DNA from: a virus
Strand: one strand, 5' to 3'
Length of the DNA: 35,787 nucleotides
Virus record (IMG/VR): IMGVR_UViG_3300026488_000008
Coordinates: 1 to 35,787 of that record
A program made the position numbers and the translations under genes. Positions within the stretch are counted from its first letter, which is position 1; each line of letters opens with the position of its first letter. Positions 15,793 to 21,893 of the stretch are shown piece after piece. Below the pieces are notes generated by a model. It saw only the letters and a program-made list of their open reading frames with translations, searched no databases and was not told where the DNA came from.

Positions 15793-16383
15793 GCGCGATA
15801 TATATCGCGCTATATACTTGGCGGACTATAGTCCGCCATTTGTATTCACTGACGGATACAACACAAAATATGCACGGCGAGGTATACAACACGAAAACCG
15901 AAATCATTTTAATGATTTCGGAACTATATATACGGCAACATGTTTTTTGTTGCCGTCGTTATGTATAACTGTGTTCGTTGATTGTCGTGGGTGACTACGT
16001 CAATTCGCGGATACATATCCGCGAATATATATACTTCACTATACATGAATGTAAAAAAAATGACGTTTTTCTATATAAAAAAAACAACTATATGTATCTT
16101 TGATTTGTATTTTGGGATATCCCAAAATCTCCTCTCTCCTTGGCGCTACGCCGTCACAGACGGCGGTATGGGGCGGAATTCAGATATACACAGAGAGGAA
16201 GGGCGGAATTCGGGAATACACATGGTGAGGGCAACATGCCCGGATGTGTATCCTCGAGTATATATATTTTTATGTATATATGGATCGTGGTAGGGGGGTA
16301 GTGGATATAGCACACACAGTAGTATATGTTTTTTATACGGAAAAAGCACAATTTTTTTACATTCTTATATCCTCAAGGATATA
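15793..16383. repeat. Ladder of unrelated perfect inverted repeats; candidate origin/control region
   Basis: No gene is visible, but there are many palindromes of different sequence: 15793-15810 (GCGCGATATATATCGCGC), 15819-15838 (TGGCGGACTATAGTCCGCCA), 15898-15921 (11-bp arms CCGAAATCATT), 15932-15956 (9-bp arms ACGGCAACA), 16003-16026 (11-bp arms ATTCGCGGATA), 16109-16128 (ATTTTGGGATATCCCAAAAT), 16149-16165 (7-bp arms CGCCGTC), 16215-16251 (outer ATACACAT, inner GGGCA/TGCCC) and 16366-16383 (8-bp arms TATATCCT). The spacers are AT-rich with TATATA runs. This fits a replication origin, cruciform-forming control DNA or an array of small RNAs; the sequence does not decide. Confidence 0.75.
16171..16230. 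repeat. Imperfect 30-bp tandem duplication
   Basis: Two units, 16171-16200 and 16201-16230, share GGGCGGAATTC and most of an ATACACA segment, about 70% identical overall by eye. The second unit also forms the left arm of the hairpin at 16215-16251. Confidence 0.7.
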
Positions 16384-16489
16384 TTTTATTTATAAATTAG
16401 CGGAACGTCGGTTTTCCCCTAATCAAAAAGTCACGATTTTTTTACGAAAATATAAACTCAAGGATATAAATTAGGGTAAAAAAATAGGG
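16384..16489. other. AT-rich spacer with CTCAAGGATATA repeat
   Basis: CTCAAGGATATA at about 16373 recurs at about 16457. CCCTAAT (about 16416) and ATTAGGG (about 16470) form a wide inverted pair. Poly-T tracts read leftward from the gene above may end its transcript. No gene is seen. Confidence 0.5.
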
Positions 16490-16858
16490 TTATGCATCGT
16501 GGAGGGGTTTCTCCACGACGCTTTCTGCAGTGATTACAAACTCCTTGTTCTCTGGTTTCATGATCTCCATCGTGTAGTAATGTTTTGCGATTGCCTGTAG
16601 CCCGGCAACAAGTGCTTTGGCTTTGGTGACGACTTCTTGCCAGTTCTTGCCATAGACGTTGCCAGCATAATTTATTGCGGGCTCTTCTGGATCATAACAA
16701 TCGTCATAGGGGGCTACGATCTCTATAATCTCTTCGGTATCTGGATTCACCCGGAACAGTTCGCGCGTTCCGGGTGCCTCGGAGACCCACACGTGGGCAT
16801 ATGGCAGCCCACAGTCAGACACGTAATACTTAACCTTGACCTTTATTTCCGTCGTCAT
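16490..16858 (-). CDS. Unknown early protein, 122 residues
   Basis: No family is recognised. The protein is acidic, with an N-terminal strand pair (EIKVKVKYYVSD), a central acidic loop (NPDTEEIIEIVAPYDDCYDPEEP) and an amphipathic helix (WQEVVTKAKALVAGLQAIAK). ATG 16858 is chosen because GAGGTGA lies five to six bases upstream. It has its own TTTATAAAG promoter (16891-16917), nearly identical to that of the 17854 gene. It is isolated within the AT-rich control region and has AT-rich codons, so it may be an early host-interaction protein. The last codons overlap a hairpin (CGTGGA/TCCACG). Confidence 0.7.
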   Translation of the reverse strand: MTTEIKVKVKYYVSDCGLPYAHVWVSEAPGTRELFRVNPDTEEIIEIVAPYDDCYDPEEPAINYAGNVYGKNWQEVVTKAKALVAGLQAIAKHYYTMEIMKPENKEFVITAESVVEKPLHDA

Positions 16859-16890
16859 CTTCATCACCTCACATCTATAACGCCAAACTC

Positions 16891-16917
16891 CTTTATAAAT
16901 CTATCGTCGGTTTTTTG
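16891..16917 (-). promoter_or_regulatory. Early-type promoter, class TTTATAAAG
   Basis: CTTTATAAAT followed by CTATCGTCGGTTTTTTG (+ strand) matches 22 of 27 positions at 17889-17915. The TATA centre is about 38 nt upstream of ATG 16858, giving a leader near 12 nt with the GAGGTGA site. Confidence 0.7.
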
Positions 16918-17110
16918 ACATTTCCAAAAATCCCAAAATTTTTGCTTCTGTTTCGCTTTTCTCTGTATATTATATATTATTATTATGCTCCATCTACCTG
17001 CATGTGCGTTATGTATATGTGCGTTATGTATAATTCAACGTATCGGTTTATATTCTCTTCTATTTATTTAATAACGGCAAAAGTATTGCGCTGGTCCGGT
17101 CCGCGGACCT

Positions 17111-17177
17111 ATTTAACCCAGCGCGCATTTAAACCGGCGCGCTCTAGTTTAACCGCGCTAGCATATTTTAACCGCGC
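17111..17177. repeat. Four iteron-like TATA/GCGCGC repeats
   Basis: Units begin ATTTAACCCAGCGCGC (17111), ATTTAAACCGGCGCGC (17127), GTTTAACCGCGC (17147) and ATTTTAACCGCGCGC (17165), spaced 16-20 bp. Each joins a TTTAA box to a GCGCGC or GCGC core. Repeats like this can be initiator-binding iterons or stacked promoters. They sit in the main non-coding region beside GGTCCGCGGACC. Confidence 0.65.
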
Positions 17178-17184
17178 GCTCCTA

Positions 17185-17215
17185 CATTTTGGAAAAAGCC
17201 AAAAAGAAAGAAATT
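17185..17215 (-). terminator. T-rich terminator after the 45-residue gene
   Basis: Immediately past TAA 17217 the transcribed strand reads CAATTTCTTTCTTTTTGGC then TTTTTCC. T-rich tracts alone can terminate archaeal RNA polymerase. A similar TTTTGGCTTTTCCC occurs at about 17915-17928. Confidence 0.5.
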
Positions 17216-17216
17216 G

Positions 17217-17354
17217 TTATGCTCTGCTCCAGGCTGGCACAACAACATGCCAGCCCATGCGAGCCCAGTAGGAAGCGCACCAATGAGCCCACTCTACCGG
17301 CACATGTGCAGTTATCCTTTTGTCGCCCTTCTGGATTATTATCTTCCTTCTCAT
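17217..17354 (-). CDS. Small Trp-rich protein, 45 residues
   Basis: ATG 17354 shares a base with the stop of the 17354-17854 gene (TAATG) and has GGAGGG six bases upstream. The 45-residue product starts MRRKIIIQKGDKRITAHV and is rich in Trp, Ala and Arg (WAHWCASYWARMGWHVVV). Composition and starting signals look genuine. A GGCTGGC/GCCAGCC inverted repeat lies within the coding sequence near the end. It forms a two-gene early operon; function unknown. Confidence 0.65.
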   Translation of the reverse strand: MRRKIIIQKGDKRITAHVPVEWAHWCASYWARMGWHVVVPAWSRA

Positions 17355-17854
17355 TACTGTCCCTCCCAAATTTTTCGTAAATCTTCGATGTAATCCATTA
17401 TTCCGTTATAGAGCCAATATCCTAGTGTGCCTTCATCGTCGCCTTCATAGTAGAAGAAAAGCATATCTTGAATTGTCGCTGTTTTGTCGTGTTTTGGATC
17501 TCCGCCGTAGTATTTGGAGACGTTCCCGAAAATTTCTTCTATCCACCATTCCCCGTTTTCATCGCGGAAGTACACAATGCCTGCATGTGGTCCGCCGATT
17601 GTTGTATATGTTTCTAGTGTGTTATTGTTTTCATTATATGTATATGCAATTGGTTCGAGTTCGTAGATAATCTCTGCGATATCATCCACTTCTGTTATAT
17701 TATAGTCTTCCATTAGTTCAAGGAGTTCTTTTACAAGGGTATCTACATCAGGTATTATAGCTTTTTCATCCCAGCAGTGGTGCACGAAGTGTTCGCGCAC
17801 TTCCTCTACAAATTCCCGGACCTTTTTTATATCTATTTCCTTCTTTCCTTCCAT
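17354..17854 (-). CDS. Unknown acidic early protein, 166 residues
   Basis: No family is recognised. The N-terminal third is helical and charged (KKVREFVEEVREHFVHHC); the middle is beta-rich with aromatic residues (IAYTYNENNNTLETYTTIGG, GIVYFRDENGEWWIEEIFG); the end is helical (WLYNGIMDYIEDLRKIWE). ATG 17854 follows AGGTGG with good spacing, preferred over in-frame GTG 17863. It has its own early-type promoter. It uses AT-rich codons unlike the late genes, in keeping with early accessory or host-takeover genes. Confidence 0.75.
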   Translation of the reverse strand: MEGKKEIDIKKVREFVEEVREHFVHHCWDEKAIIPDVDTLVKELLELMEDYNITEVDDIAEIIYELEPIAYTYNENNNTLETYTTIGGPHAGIVYFRDENGEWWIEEIFGNVSKYYGGDPKHDKTATIQDMLFFYYEGDDEGTLGYWLYNGIMDYIEDLRKIWEGQ

Positions 17855-17888
17855 CTTAACCACCTTCGCATCGATTATGTTCCGAAAA

Positions 17889-17915
17889 CTTTATAAAGTT
17901 ATCTCCGATTTTTTG
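17889..17915 (-). promoter_or_regulatory. Early-type promoter, class TTTATAAAG
   Basis: CTTTATAAAG followed by TTATCTCCGATTTTTTG; 22 of 27 positions match 16891-16917. The TATA centre is about 40 nt from ATG 17854. Upstream, 17957-17978 carries two CGGACCGT copies that resemble the GGTCCGCGGACC site at 17098. Confidence 0.7.
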
Positions 17916-17993
17916 GGAAAAGCCAAAATAAACGCATATTATGGGACGATGTACCGGCAACGGACCGTGCGGACCGTATCCAATGCACCGAAA

Positions 17994-18036
17994 AGTTTAA
18001 AAAAGAACATGGACCGGCGCATATTTTAAGCGCCGG
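17994..18036 (-). terminator. Hairpin terminator after the 18026 gene
   Basis: CCGGCGC (18014-18020) pairs with GCGCCGG (18030-18036), enclosing the stop codon. The transcribed strand continues into TTCTTTTTTAAACTTTTC. Stem plus T-tract ends the early operon before the two self-promoted genes. Confidence 0.7.
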
Positions 18037-18301
18037 CCGGTTCGTGTTCAATGTCCCAGCGCATGAGCTCGTGTAGCGTTCCCCTTTTAAACGCGGCCTC
18101 GAGGTCGTCCCTGTGCATCAGTCGGATGCCTTCGGCGTAGCCCCACGTGATTTTATCGTTTAAACGCCGCATCGGCAGTATCTCGACGAAGCTTTTTGTC
18201 TTTGGCACGACCATCAGCGCGACGCTCGGTCCGTATATGATTTCAGCGTCGCGCTCGAAGCCCCATTCGTCCACGAGTGTTATCTGTTTCCGTTCATACA
18301 T
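18026..18301 (-). CDS. Unknown early protein, 91 residues
   Basis: No family is recognised. It starts MYERKQITLVDEWGFERD, with a beta-rich front half (AEIIYGPSVALMVVPKTKSF) and a helical end (HRDDLEAAFKRGTLHELMRW). GGAGGTG lies five bases before ATG 18301. The stop codon is inside the terminator stem at 18014-18036, so this is the last gene of the early operon; two hairpins separate it from the gene upstream. Confidence 0.7.
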   Translation of the reverse strand: MYERKQITLVDEWGFERDAEIIYGPSVALMVVPKTKSFVEILPMRRLNDKITWGYAEGIRLMHRDDLEAAFKRGTLHELMRWDIEHEPAGA

Positions 18302-18321
18302 ATATTCACCTCCAATTATGC

Positions 18322-18383
18322 GTGCGGTTGAGCGAAGCGAATACCGCACCCGTAGTAGGGGTGGTAGGGGGCGAAGCCCCTAC
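18322..18383 (-). other. Two strong hairpins between early genes
   Basis: GTGCGGT (18322-18328) pairs with ACCGCAC (18343-18349), and GTAGGGG (18364-18370) pairs with CCCCTAC (18377-18383) around a CTTCG-type loop on the transcribed strand. The second stem includes the TAG of the gene above. There is no T-tract. A processing, stability or attenuation element is likely. Confidence 0.65.
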
Positions 18384-18562
18384 ACCTCCTCCAGCGCCGC
18401 CAGCGCAGTCTCAAGGTCATCTATCACGCTCTCCAGCTCCTCCGCTAGGTCGTCGCTCACTTGCGACGCTAACATCTCCAGCACGCTAATCGCACGCGTT
18501 ATGTTCCGCACGGCCACGCCGTGAGCCGTCAGGTCTTCGTCCGCAAGCATGTCTTCAAACAT
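18380..18562 (-). CDS. Small acidic helical protein, 60 residues
   Basis: The protein is almost entirely helical and acidic (LAEELESVIDDLETALAALEEV) with a possible coiled coil. ATG 18562 has GGAGGTG seven bases upstream, and it overlaps the end of the 26-residue ORF. No family recognised; a dimeric small regulator is one possibility. Confidence 0.65.
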   Translation of the reverse strand: MFEDMLADEDLTAHGVAVRNITRAISVLEMLASQVSDDLAEELESVIDDLETALAALEEV

Positions 18563-18635
18563 CTTCGCGCACCTCCATCCATTTTTCAAGGGAAAGGGTG
18601 AAAGGGTCCCAGCGGCGTTTTATCCGCACCTTCAT
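18555..18635 (-). CDS. Possible 26-residue peptide
   Basis: ATG 18635 forms an ATGA overlap with the previous stop and has AGGTG six bases upstream. The peptide begins MKVRIKRRWDPFTLSLEKWM and ends eight bases inside the next gene. The perfect fit into the chain of overlapping genes, and otherwise unused sequence, argue that it is translated. It may also act only to couple ribosomes between its neighbours. Confidence 0.5.
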   Translation of the reverse strand: MKVRIKRRWDPFTLSLEKWMEVREDV

Positions 18636-18856
18636 TCGCCGCACCTCTCTTCGAGCGTGTATAGGTCATCTTGCATCGCTGCCACGTAGTCGCTGACTTT
18701 GGACAGTATGTCGGCGTAGCGGAACAGCCGTTCCCTCTGTTTCTGCGAGAGGTTTGCATCCGTCGCTGCAATCTCGCGTAGCGCATCGCGGACGATGTCA
18801 ATCGCCGTGATTATCGGCACATCGACATCCTTTTCCAGAGTTATGTAGTCCTTCAT
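18632..18856 (-). CDS. Small helical protein, 74 residues
   Basis: Helical throughout after a short N-terminal strand (MKDYITLEKDVDVPII), including ATDANLSQKQRERLFRYADI and VSDYVAAMQDDLYTLEERCG. GGAGGTG is five bases before ATG 18856, which overlaps the upstream gene's stop by four bases. No family is recognised. Confidence 0.65.
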   Translation of the reverse strand: MKDYITLEKDVDVPIITAIDIVRDALREIAATDANLSQKQRERLFRYADILSKVSDYVAAMQDDLYTLEERCGE

Positions 18857-19086
18857 CTCCTCACCTCCGCGAGCAGGCGGTCCGCCTCTGCGATCTTGCT
18901 GTCGAGGTAGTCCATCCATGCGTCGAAAGCGTCCTCGCGGACGCGTGACAGCCACTGGTAAACCTCGTCTATCCGCTGGAAGTCGTTGCCCGTGATTGGT
19001 TCGTCGGCATCCATCTTTGCGATGATCGTATCTATCGCCTCGATCAGGTCCTCATACGCATACCTAATCTTCTTAGTAGTAGCCAT
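18853..19086 (-). CDS. Small helical protein, 77 residues
   Basis: An acidic all-helical protein (YEDLIEAIDTIIAKMDADEP, FQRIDEVYQWLSRVREDAFD, YLDSKIAEADRLLAEVRR). GGAGGTG is six bases before ATG 19086, which lies within the end of the preceding gene. The succession of similar-sized helical proteins here (19086, 18856, 18562) may be a family of diverged small regulators, but I see no clear mutual similarity. Confidence 0.65.
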   Translation of the reverse strand: MATTKKIRYAYEDLIEAIDTIIAKMDADEPITGNDFQRIDEVYQWLSRVREDAFDAWMDYLDSKIAEADRLLAEVRR

Positions 19087-19360
19087 ACCCATCACCTCCC
19101 GACTGGCCAGCAGTCAGCTTGTCAACGAAGTCACGTAGCGCACGCTTCATGCGCGCGAGTATCCCTTCGCCGCCAATCCTGTTGCCAGCGGCGAGGAGCA
19201 CGGCAAGATGCGCCACCGTCCGCTCTGCGGCATACTGCAGCCCAAGGTCACCCGCGTCGAGTATGTCTTGATACTCGTCGACGTTGAACTCAACGGTCGC
19301 TCGTGCGGTGAAGATTCCTCGTGACGGGTTATACGCGAAGTCGTTCAGCTCCACCTTCAT
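19073..19360 (-). CDS. Unknown early protein, 95 residues, first gene of a transcript
   Basis: The N-terminal part is beta-rich (FAYNPSRGIFTARATVEFNV), followed by helices (LQYAAERTVAHLAVLLAAG, LARMKRALRDFVDKL) and a Gly/Tyr end (SGGDGYGYY). GGAGGTG lies seven bases before ATG 19360. A TATA box at 19402-19410 starts this transcript. No family is recognised. Confidence 0.7.
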   Translation of the reverse strand: MKVELNDFAYNPSRGIFTARATVEFNVDEYQDILDAGDLGLQYAAERTVAHLAVLLAAGNRIGGEGILARMKRALRDFVDKLTAGQSGGDGYGYY

Positions 19361-19399
19361 GCCATCTCACCTCCCATCAATAACAATTAGCGCAAGGTG

Positions 19400-19416
19400 G
19401 TATTTAAACTTAACGG
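19400..19416 (-). promoter_or_regulatory. TATA-type promoter for the 19360 operon
   Basis: GTATTTAAACTTAACGG on the + strand gives GTTTAAATAC on the transcribed strand, about 45 nt upstream of ATG 19360. T-rich sequence at 19430-19455 just before it probably ends the TBP-like transcript. Confidence 0.55.
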
Positions 19417-19460
19417 TTGTGTTATGTATAAGTCAAAAGAAGAAGGGAAAAGAATATTAG

Positions 19461-19769
19461 TTATACATTCTGCAACTCTTTCTGCACGCTCGCGATGAAC
19501 GCCGTCGCCTCGTCCACTGACTTCGCACCGAGCACAAAACCCTTGCCCGACGGGTAGATGCGCATTTTAAGGCGCGATGTGCTATCCTTCGGCGAGATGT
19601 CCAGCCAGCCCGTGATGTCGTCATCGTCATATATCACGATGTTGTATTCTTTAAACGCGCGGCCGTCCCGCCATTTCTCGTAGAGCCGTATCGTGTCCAC
19701 GCGGCGGTGCAGGTCGAAGGACACGACGACGTTCGCCACGCGGTAGGAAAAAGGGAGATCGTTGCTCAC
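19461..19769 (-). CDS. TBP-like protein, single lobe
   Basis: This 102-residue protein resembles one of the two repeats of archaeal TATA-binding protein: RVANVVVSFDL (10-20) corresponds to the IENVVAS-DL strand, a helix follows, EYN (41-43) matches the conserved AEYN, and YPSGKGFVLGAKSVDEA (72-88) matches the F-SGK-V-TGAKS-EEA signature, then the C-terminal helix. Full TBP has two such lobes in about 185 residues, so a homodimer could rebuild the saddle. A conserved loop is replaced by YDDDDITGWLD, so DNA binding may differ. ATG 19769 overlaps the upstream stop (ATGA). It could activate viral promoters or poison host TBP. Motif identification is good, function inferred. Confidence 0.7.
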   Translation of the reverse strand: MSNDLPFSYRVANVVVSFDLHRRVDTIRLYEKWRDGRAFKEYNIVIYDDDDITGWLDISPKDSTSRLKMRIYPSGKGFVLGAKSVDEATAFIASVQKELQNV

Positions 19770-20101
19770 TTCTCTCCCTCCTGCTCTTTCTTTTTAAACG
19801 CGACGAACACGGCGTCGGTCGGGTCGTCGAACACGTAGAGCACGACCGCGTCGTCGCCGAGTATCCTGCTAGCATCCGCCGTGATTATGCTCGTCAGCGC
19901 GTTGAAGATGTTGTTCAGCGGTGCGACCTCCTGCTTCCACGTCAGCAGCGACACGTAGTTCGCGCCCTTCGGAAGGTTGTCCTCGGGCCGTGCCTTGCGC
20001 ATCAGCGAATACTCGAGTTCGCTGCGCTTGAGCACGAAATATATCACCGCGTCCTTCGGCGCTGGTCCGCCGACAAAGTCGCCCATCCTCACGAACTCCA
20101 T
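19766..20101 (-). CDS. Unknown early protein, 111 residues
   Basis: No family is recognised. It is mixed alpha/beta, with a strand (KDAVIYFVLKRSELEYSL), a helical centre (LNNIFNALTSIITADASRIL), a further strand pair (DDAVVLYVFDDPTDAVFVAF) and a Lys/Glu tail. GGAGG lies nine bases before ATG 20101. It is translationally coupled to the TBP-like gene by a four-base overlap, so a shared function in transcription is a reasonable guess, no more. Confidence 0.7.
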   Translation of the reverse strand: MEFVRMGDFVGGPAPKDAVIYFVLKRSELEYSLMRKARPEDNLPKGANYVSLLTWKQEVAPLNNIFNALTSIITADASRILGDDAVVLYVFDDPTDAVFVAFKKKEQEGEK

Positions 20102-20102
20102 T

Positions 20103-20393
20103 TTAATCAGCCTCCGTAACTTTTATTTCGAGCACGGTCAGCGGCTCGTGTGGTGTGTCGTCCACGTATATCTCCTCGCCGAGCACACGTAGCCCACACT
20201 CGTCGAGCACGTCCTGTATTCTGTCGAAGTCCGACTCTATGAACGCGGACGATTTAATCACTATGCTCGCCACGCCCTCTTCGTATGGGTCTTCCGCCGC
20301 CGTCACGCAGTAAAAGTGTGCGCGCAGTTTAAACGCGGCGTGCTCGACCTTCAGGAAGAACGCCACGTCTTCCTTTTTCGGGATTTTTACCAT
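20103..20393 (-). CDS. Unknown early protein, 96 residues
   Basis: No family is recognised. The protein alternates strands and helices (VAFFLKVEHAAFKLRAHFYC, VASIVIKSSAFIESDFDRIQ, LTVLEIKVTEAD). ATG 20393 follows AGGTGG with normal spacing, preferred over in-frame GTG 20402. It starts about 15 nt after the putative ssDNA-binding gene and ends just before the 20101 start. Confidence 0.7.
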   Translation of the reverse strand: MVKIPKKEDVAFFLKVEHAAFKLRAHFYCVTAAEDPYEEGVASIVIKSSAFIESDFDRIQDVLDECGLRVLGEEIYVDDTPHEPLTVLEIKVTEAD

Positions 20394-20407
20394 TTGCACC
20401 ACCTCTT

Positions 20408-20929
20408 TTACTGCTGCTCCGCCTCCTGCTGGTGCTCGCGGCAGAGGTAGACGCCGAATTTATCCTTTGAGTAGCGGGCGACGCCCGGAGAGATTTCAGC
20501 GCCACAGACCTCACAGACATACGTGCCGTTCGGCCCGTTTGGCGGATACTTTGCGGCGTCGTTCTTCTTGTATGTTTTCTTCTTGTATCCCGATGCCTTG
20601 TAACCGCCTTTCTTGCCCGCGTAGGTTACCTTCTGCGGTGCAGATTTTGGTGTTGAAGGCTTTTCGTCGTCGAACGTCAGCGACTCGAACTCGCCCTTTA
20701 TGAACTGTAGTGCCTTCTTGATTGCCTTGACCTGTGCGGCGCCGATGCTGCGGGCATCCTTCTCGGAGACGACGCCGTAGGAGGCGACGACGTCCTTCGC
20801 GGCGACCTTCGCCTTGACGACGACCTTGCCGTCGCCAATTGGCACGAAATCAAAGTCCACCGCAGACACGCCCAGCACGGAGCGTGCCTCATCCCACCAT
20901 TCCTTCCTATAGTGCTCAACTTCTACCAT
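20408..20929 (-). CDS. Probable ssDNA-binding/annealing protein with zinc finger
   Basis: The 173-residue protein has an N-terminal alpha/beta domain (about 1-85), a Lys/Gly/Tyr-rich linker (GKKGGYKASGYKKKTYKK) and a C-terminal zinc site, Cys139-x2-Cys142...Cys163-x2-His166 (YVCEVCGAEISPGVARYS, YLCREH). That C-terminal pattern is typical of viral recombination or ssDNA-annealing proteins, and the linker would suit nucleic acid binding. The N-terminal domain is not clearly Rad52 or Erf. ATG 20929 follows AGGTGG. It lies next to the resolvase gene, again fitting recombination. Confidence 0.55.
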   Translation of the reverse strand: MVEVEHYRKEWWDEARSVLGVSAVDFDFVPIGDGKVVVKAKVAAKDVVASYGVVSEKDARSIGAAQVKAIKKALQFIKGEFESLTFDDEKPSTPKSAPQKVTYAGKKGGYKASGYKKKTYKKNDAAKYPPNGPNGTYVCEVCGAEISPGVARYSKDKFGVYLCREHQQEAEQQ

Positions 20930-20944
20930 GTTAACCACCTGTCA

Positions 20945-20976
20945 AGGTTATAAAGGGTCATAAAGTTTATAAAAGG
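20945..20976 (-). promoter_or_regulatory. TATA-type promoter before the ssDNA-binding gene
   Basis: On the transcribed strand CCTTTTATAAACTTTATG is followed by CCCTTTATAACC, giving two overlapping TATA candidates about 25-45 nt upstream of ATG 20929. Confidence 0.5.
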
Positions 20977-20982
20977 AACGGT

Positions 20983-21342
20983 TTACGTTGTGGTATTTAA
21001 AAGGCGGTCTTCTTCTATTTCGTCCCATGTCCCGTCTGGTGTGAGCCAGCGCCACCGGCGGACGCCACGTTTTGGGCGGTCAACAAACACATATATGCGG
21101 GGCGTATTCCAACCGATATACTCTCGCAACGGCAACATCTTTTTATATTCTTTTAGCTCCGTGTCCTTTGCACTATACTTCTTGCACTGTATTATGAGGG
21201 TAGGCGTGCCCTCTTTCCACGCCACAAGGTCTGCCCAGCCGTGCGACCCCGCTGCACGTATCACCGTCCATCCGCGCTCCTCGAGCTTCTTCTTGACCGC
21301 GTATTCAAACGCCCGCCCGCGCTCATACTTTTTGTTTGGCAT
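20983..21342 (-). CDS. hjc: Hjc-type Holliday junction resolvase
   Basis: The 119-residue protein has the archaeal Hjc/PD-(D/E)XK layout: KYERGRAFEYAVKKKLEERG with Glu13, VIRAAGSHGWADLVAW with Ser33 and Asp38, and LIIQCKK with Lys54. The usual Glu of the E-x-K motif is Gln52 here, a substitution seen in some relatives; whether the enzyme keeps full activity is uncertain. It would cut four-way junctions formed during replication or recombination before packaging. GGAGGTG is eight bases before ATG 21342. Neighbours are the annealing protein and a Dam-type methyltransferase. Confidence 0.85.
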   Translation of the reverse strand: MPNKKYERGRAFEYAVKKKLEERGWTVIRAAGSHGWADLVAWKEGTPTLIIQCKKYSAKDTELKEYKKMLPLREYIGWNTPRIYVFVDRPKRGVRRWRWLTPDGTWDEIEEDRLLNTTT

Positions 21343-21356
21343 TACAGATACACCTC

Positions 21357-21893
21357 CTACGTGAATGCGAGTATTCCCGTCTTCTCTTCGTCGTCGAGTT
21401 CTTTCTTCGGTGCGTGTTTTGCACCCTCACGCATCACGCGTGCCGTAATCTCGTCGCTCTTCCGCTCCTTCGACACGCCGAACACGAGAATTTTCTCCCG
21501 GCCCGCCACGAGGCGGATGACGACGTAGCCTTCGCGGATCTTTTGTGCAATCCGCTCCGCCGTGTCGCGGTCAACGGGCACGGCATACAGCGGCATGTCT
21601 TTCTGCGTGACGTCATAGCCGAGGAAGTATAGCTGCCCGTATTCGTCCTCTGAAATTGTGCGGAACGGGTCATCGAGCACTTCGAACGTGCCCTCTATTG
21701 TTGTCGGGACGCTGTGCCGCCACAGCGACTTCTTGCAGATCCTGCACTCGACACGCTTCGCTGGCTTCTCCCGCCTGCCGCGCCTTTCGAGGTGAAACTC
21801 GCCCGTTTTGCGGTCGTGTATCAGCGCCCACTCGTAGTCGAACCAGTCGTCCGTGTGCACCGCCCAGCACGAACGGCAGACATAGACAGGGAT
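21357..21893 (-). CDS. Zinc-binding unknown protein, possible AUC start
   Basis: Two C-x2-C pairs (Cys6/Cys9 in VCRSCW, Cys50/Cys53 in VECRICKK) suggest a zinc ribbon, followed by a beta-rich domain (GYVVIRLVAGREKILVFGV). The first pair lies upstream of the first standard start, GTG 21860. The frame opens directly after the methyltransferase TGA, and the only codon with a well-placed GAGGTGA is ATC 21893. I therefore propose an AUC start, giving 178 residues. Alternatives are UGA readthrough of the methyltransferase frame or a shorter 167-residue protein from 21860 lacking one Cys pair. Confidence 0.65.
   Translation of the reverse strand: MPVYVCRSCWAVHTDDWFDYEWALIHDRKTGEFHLERRGRREKPAKRVECRICKKSLWRHSVPTTIEGTFEVLDDPFRTISEDEYGQLYFLGYDVTQKDMPLYAVPVDRDTAERIAQKIREGYVVIRLVAGREKILVFGVSKERKSDEITARVMREGAKHAPKKELDDEEKTGILAFT

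Larger units (their letters stand above)
16918..17216. other. Non-coding AT-rich region with tandem and iteron-like repeats
   Basis: No gene was found. It holds a perfect 15-bp tandem duplication (17002-17016 and 17017-17031, ATGTGCGTTATGTAT), a 12-bp palindrome GGTCCGCGGACC (17098-17109) preceded by a partial copy, and the TTTAAC-GCGCGC repeats at 17111-17177. The T-rich strand facing the gene above it at 17185-17215 probably terminates that transcript. Confidence 0.6.
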
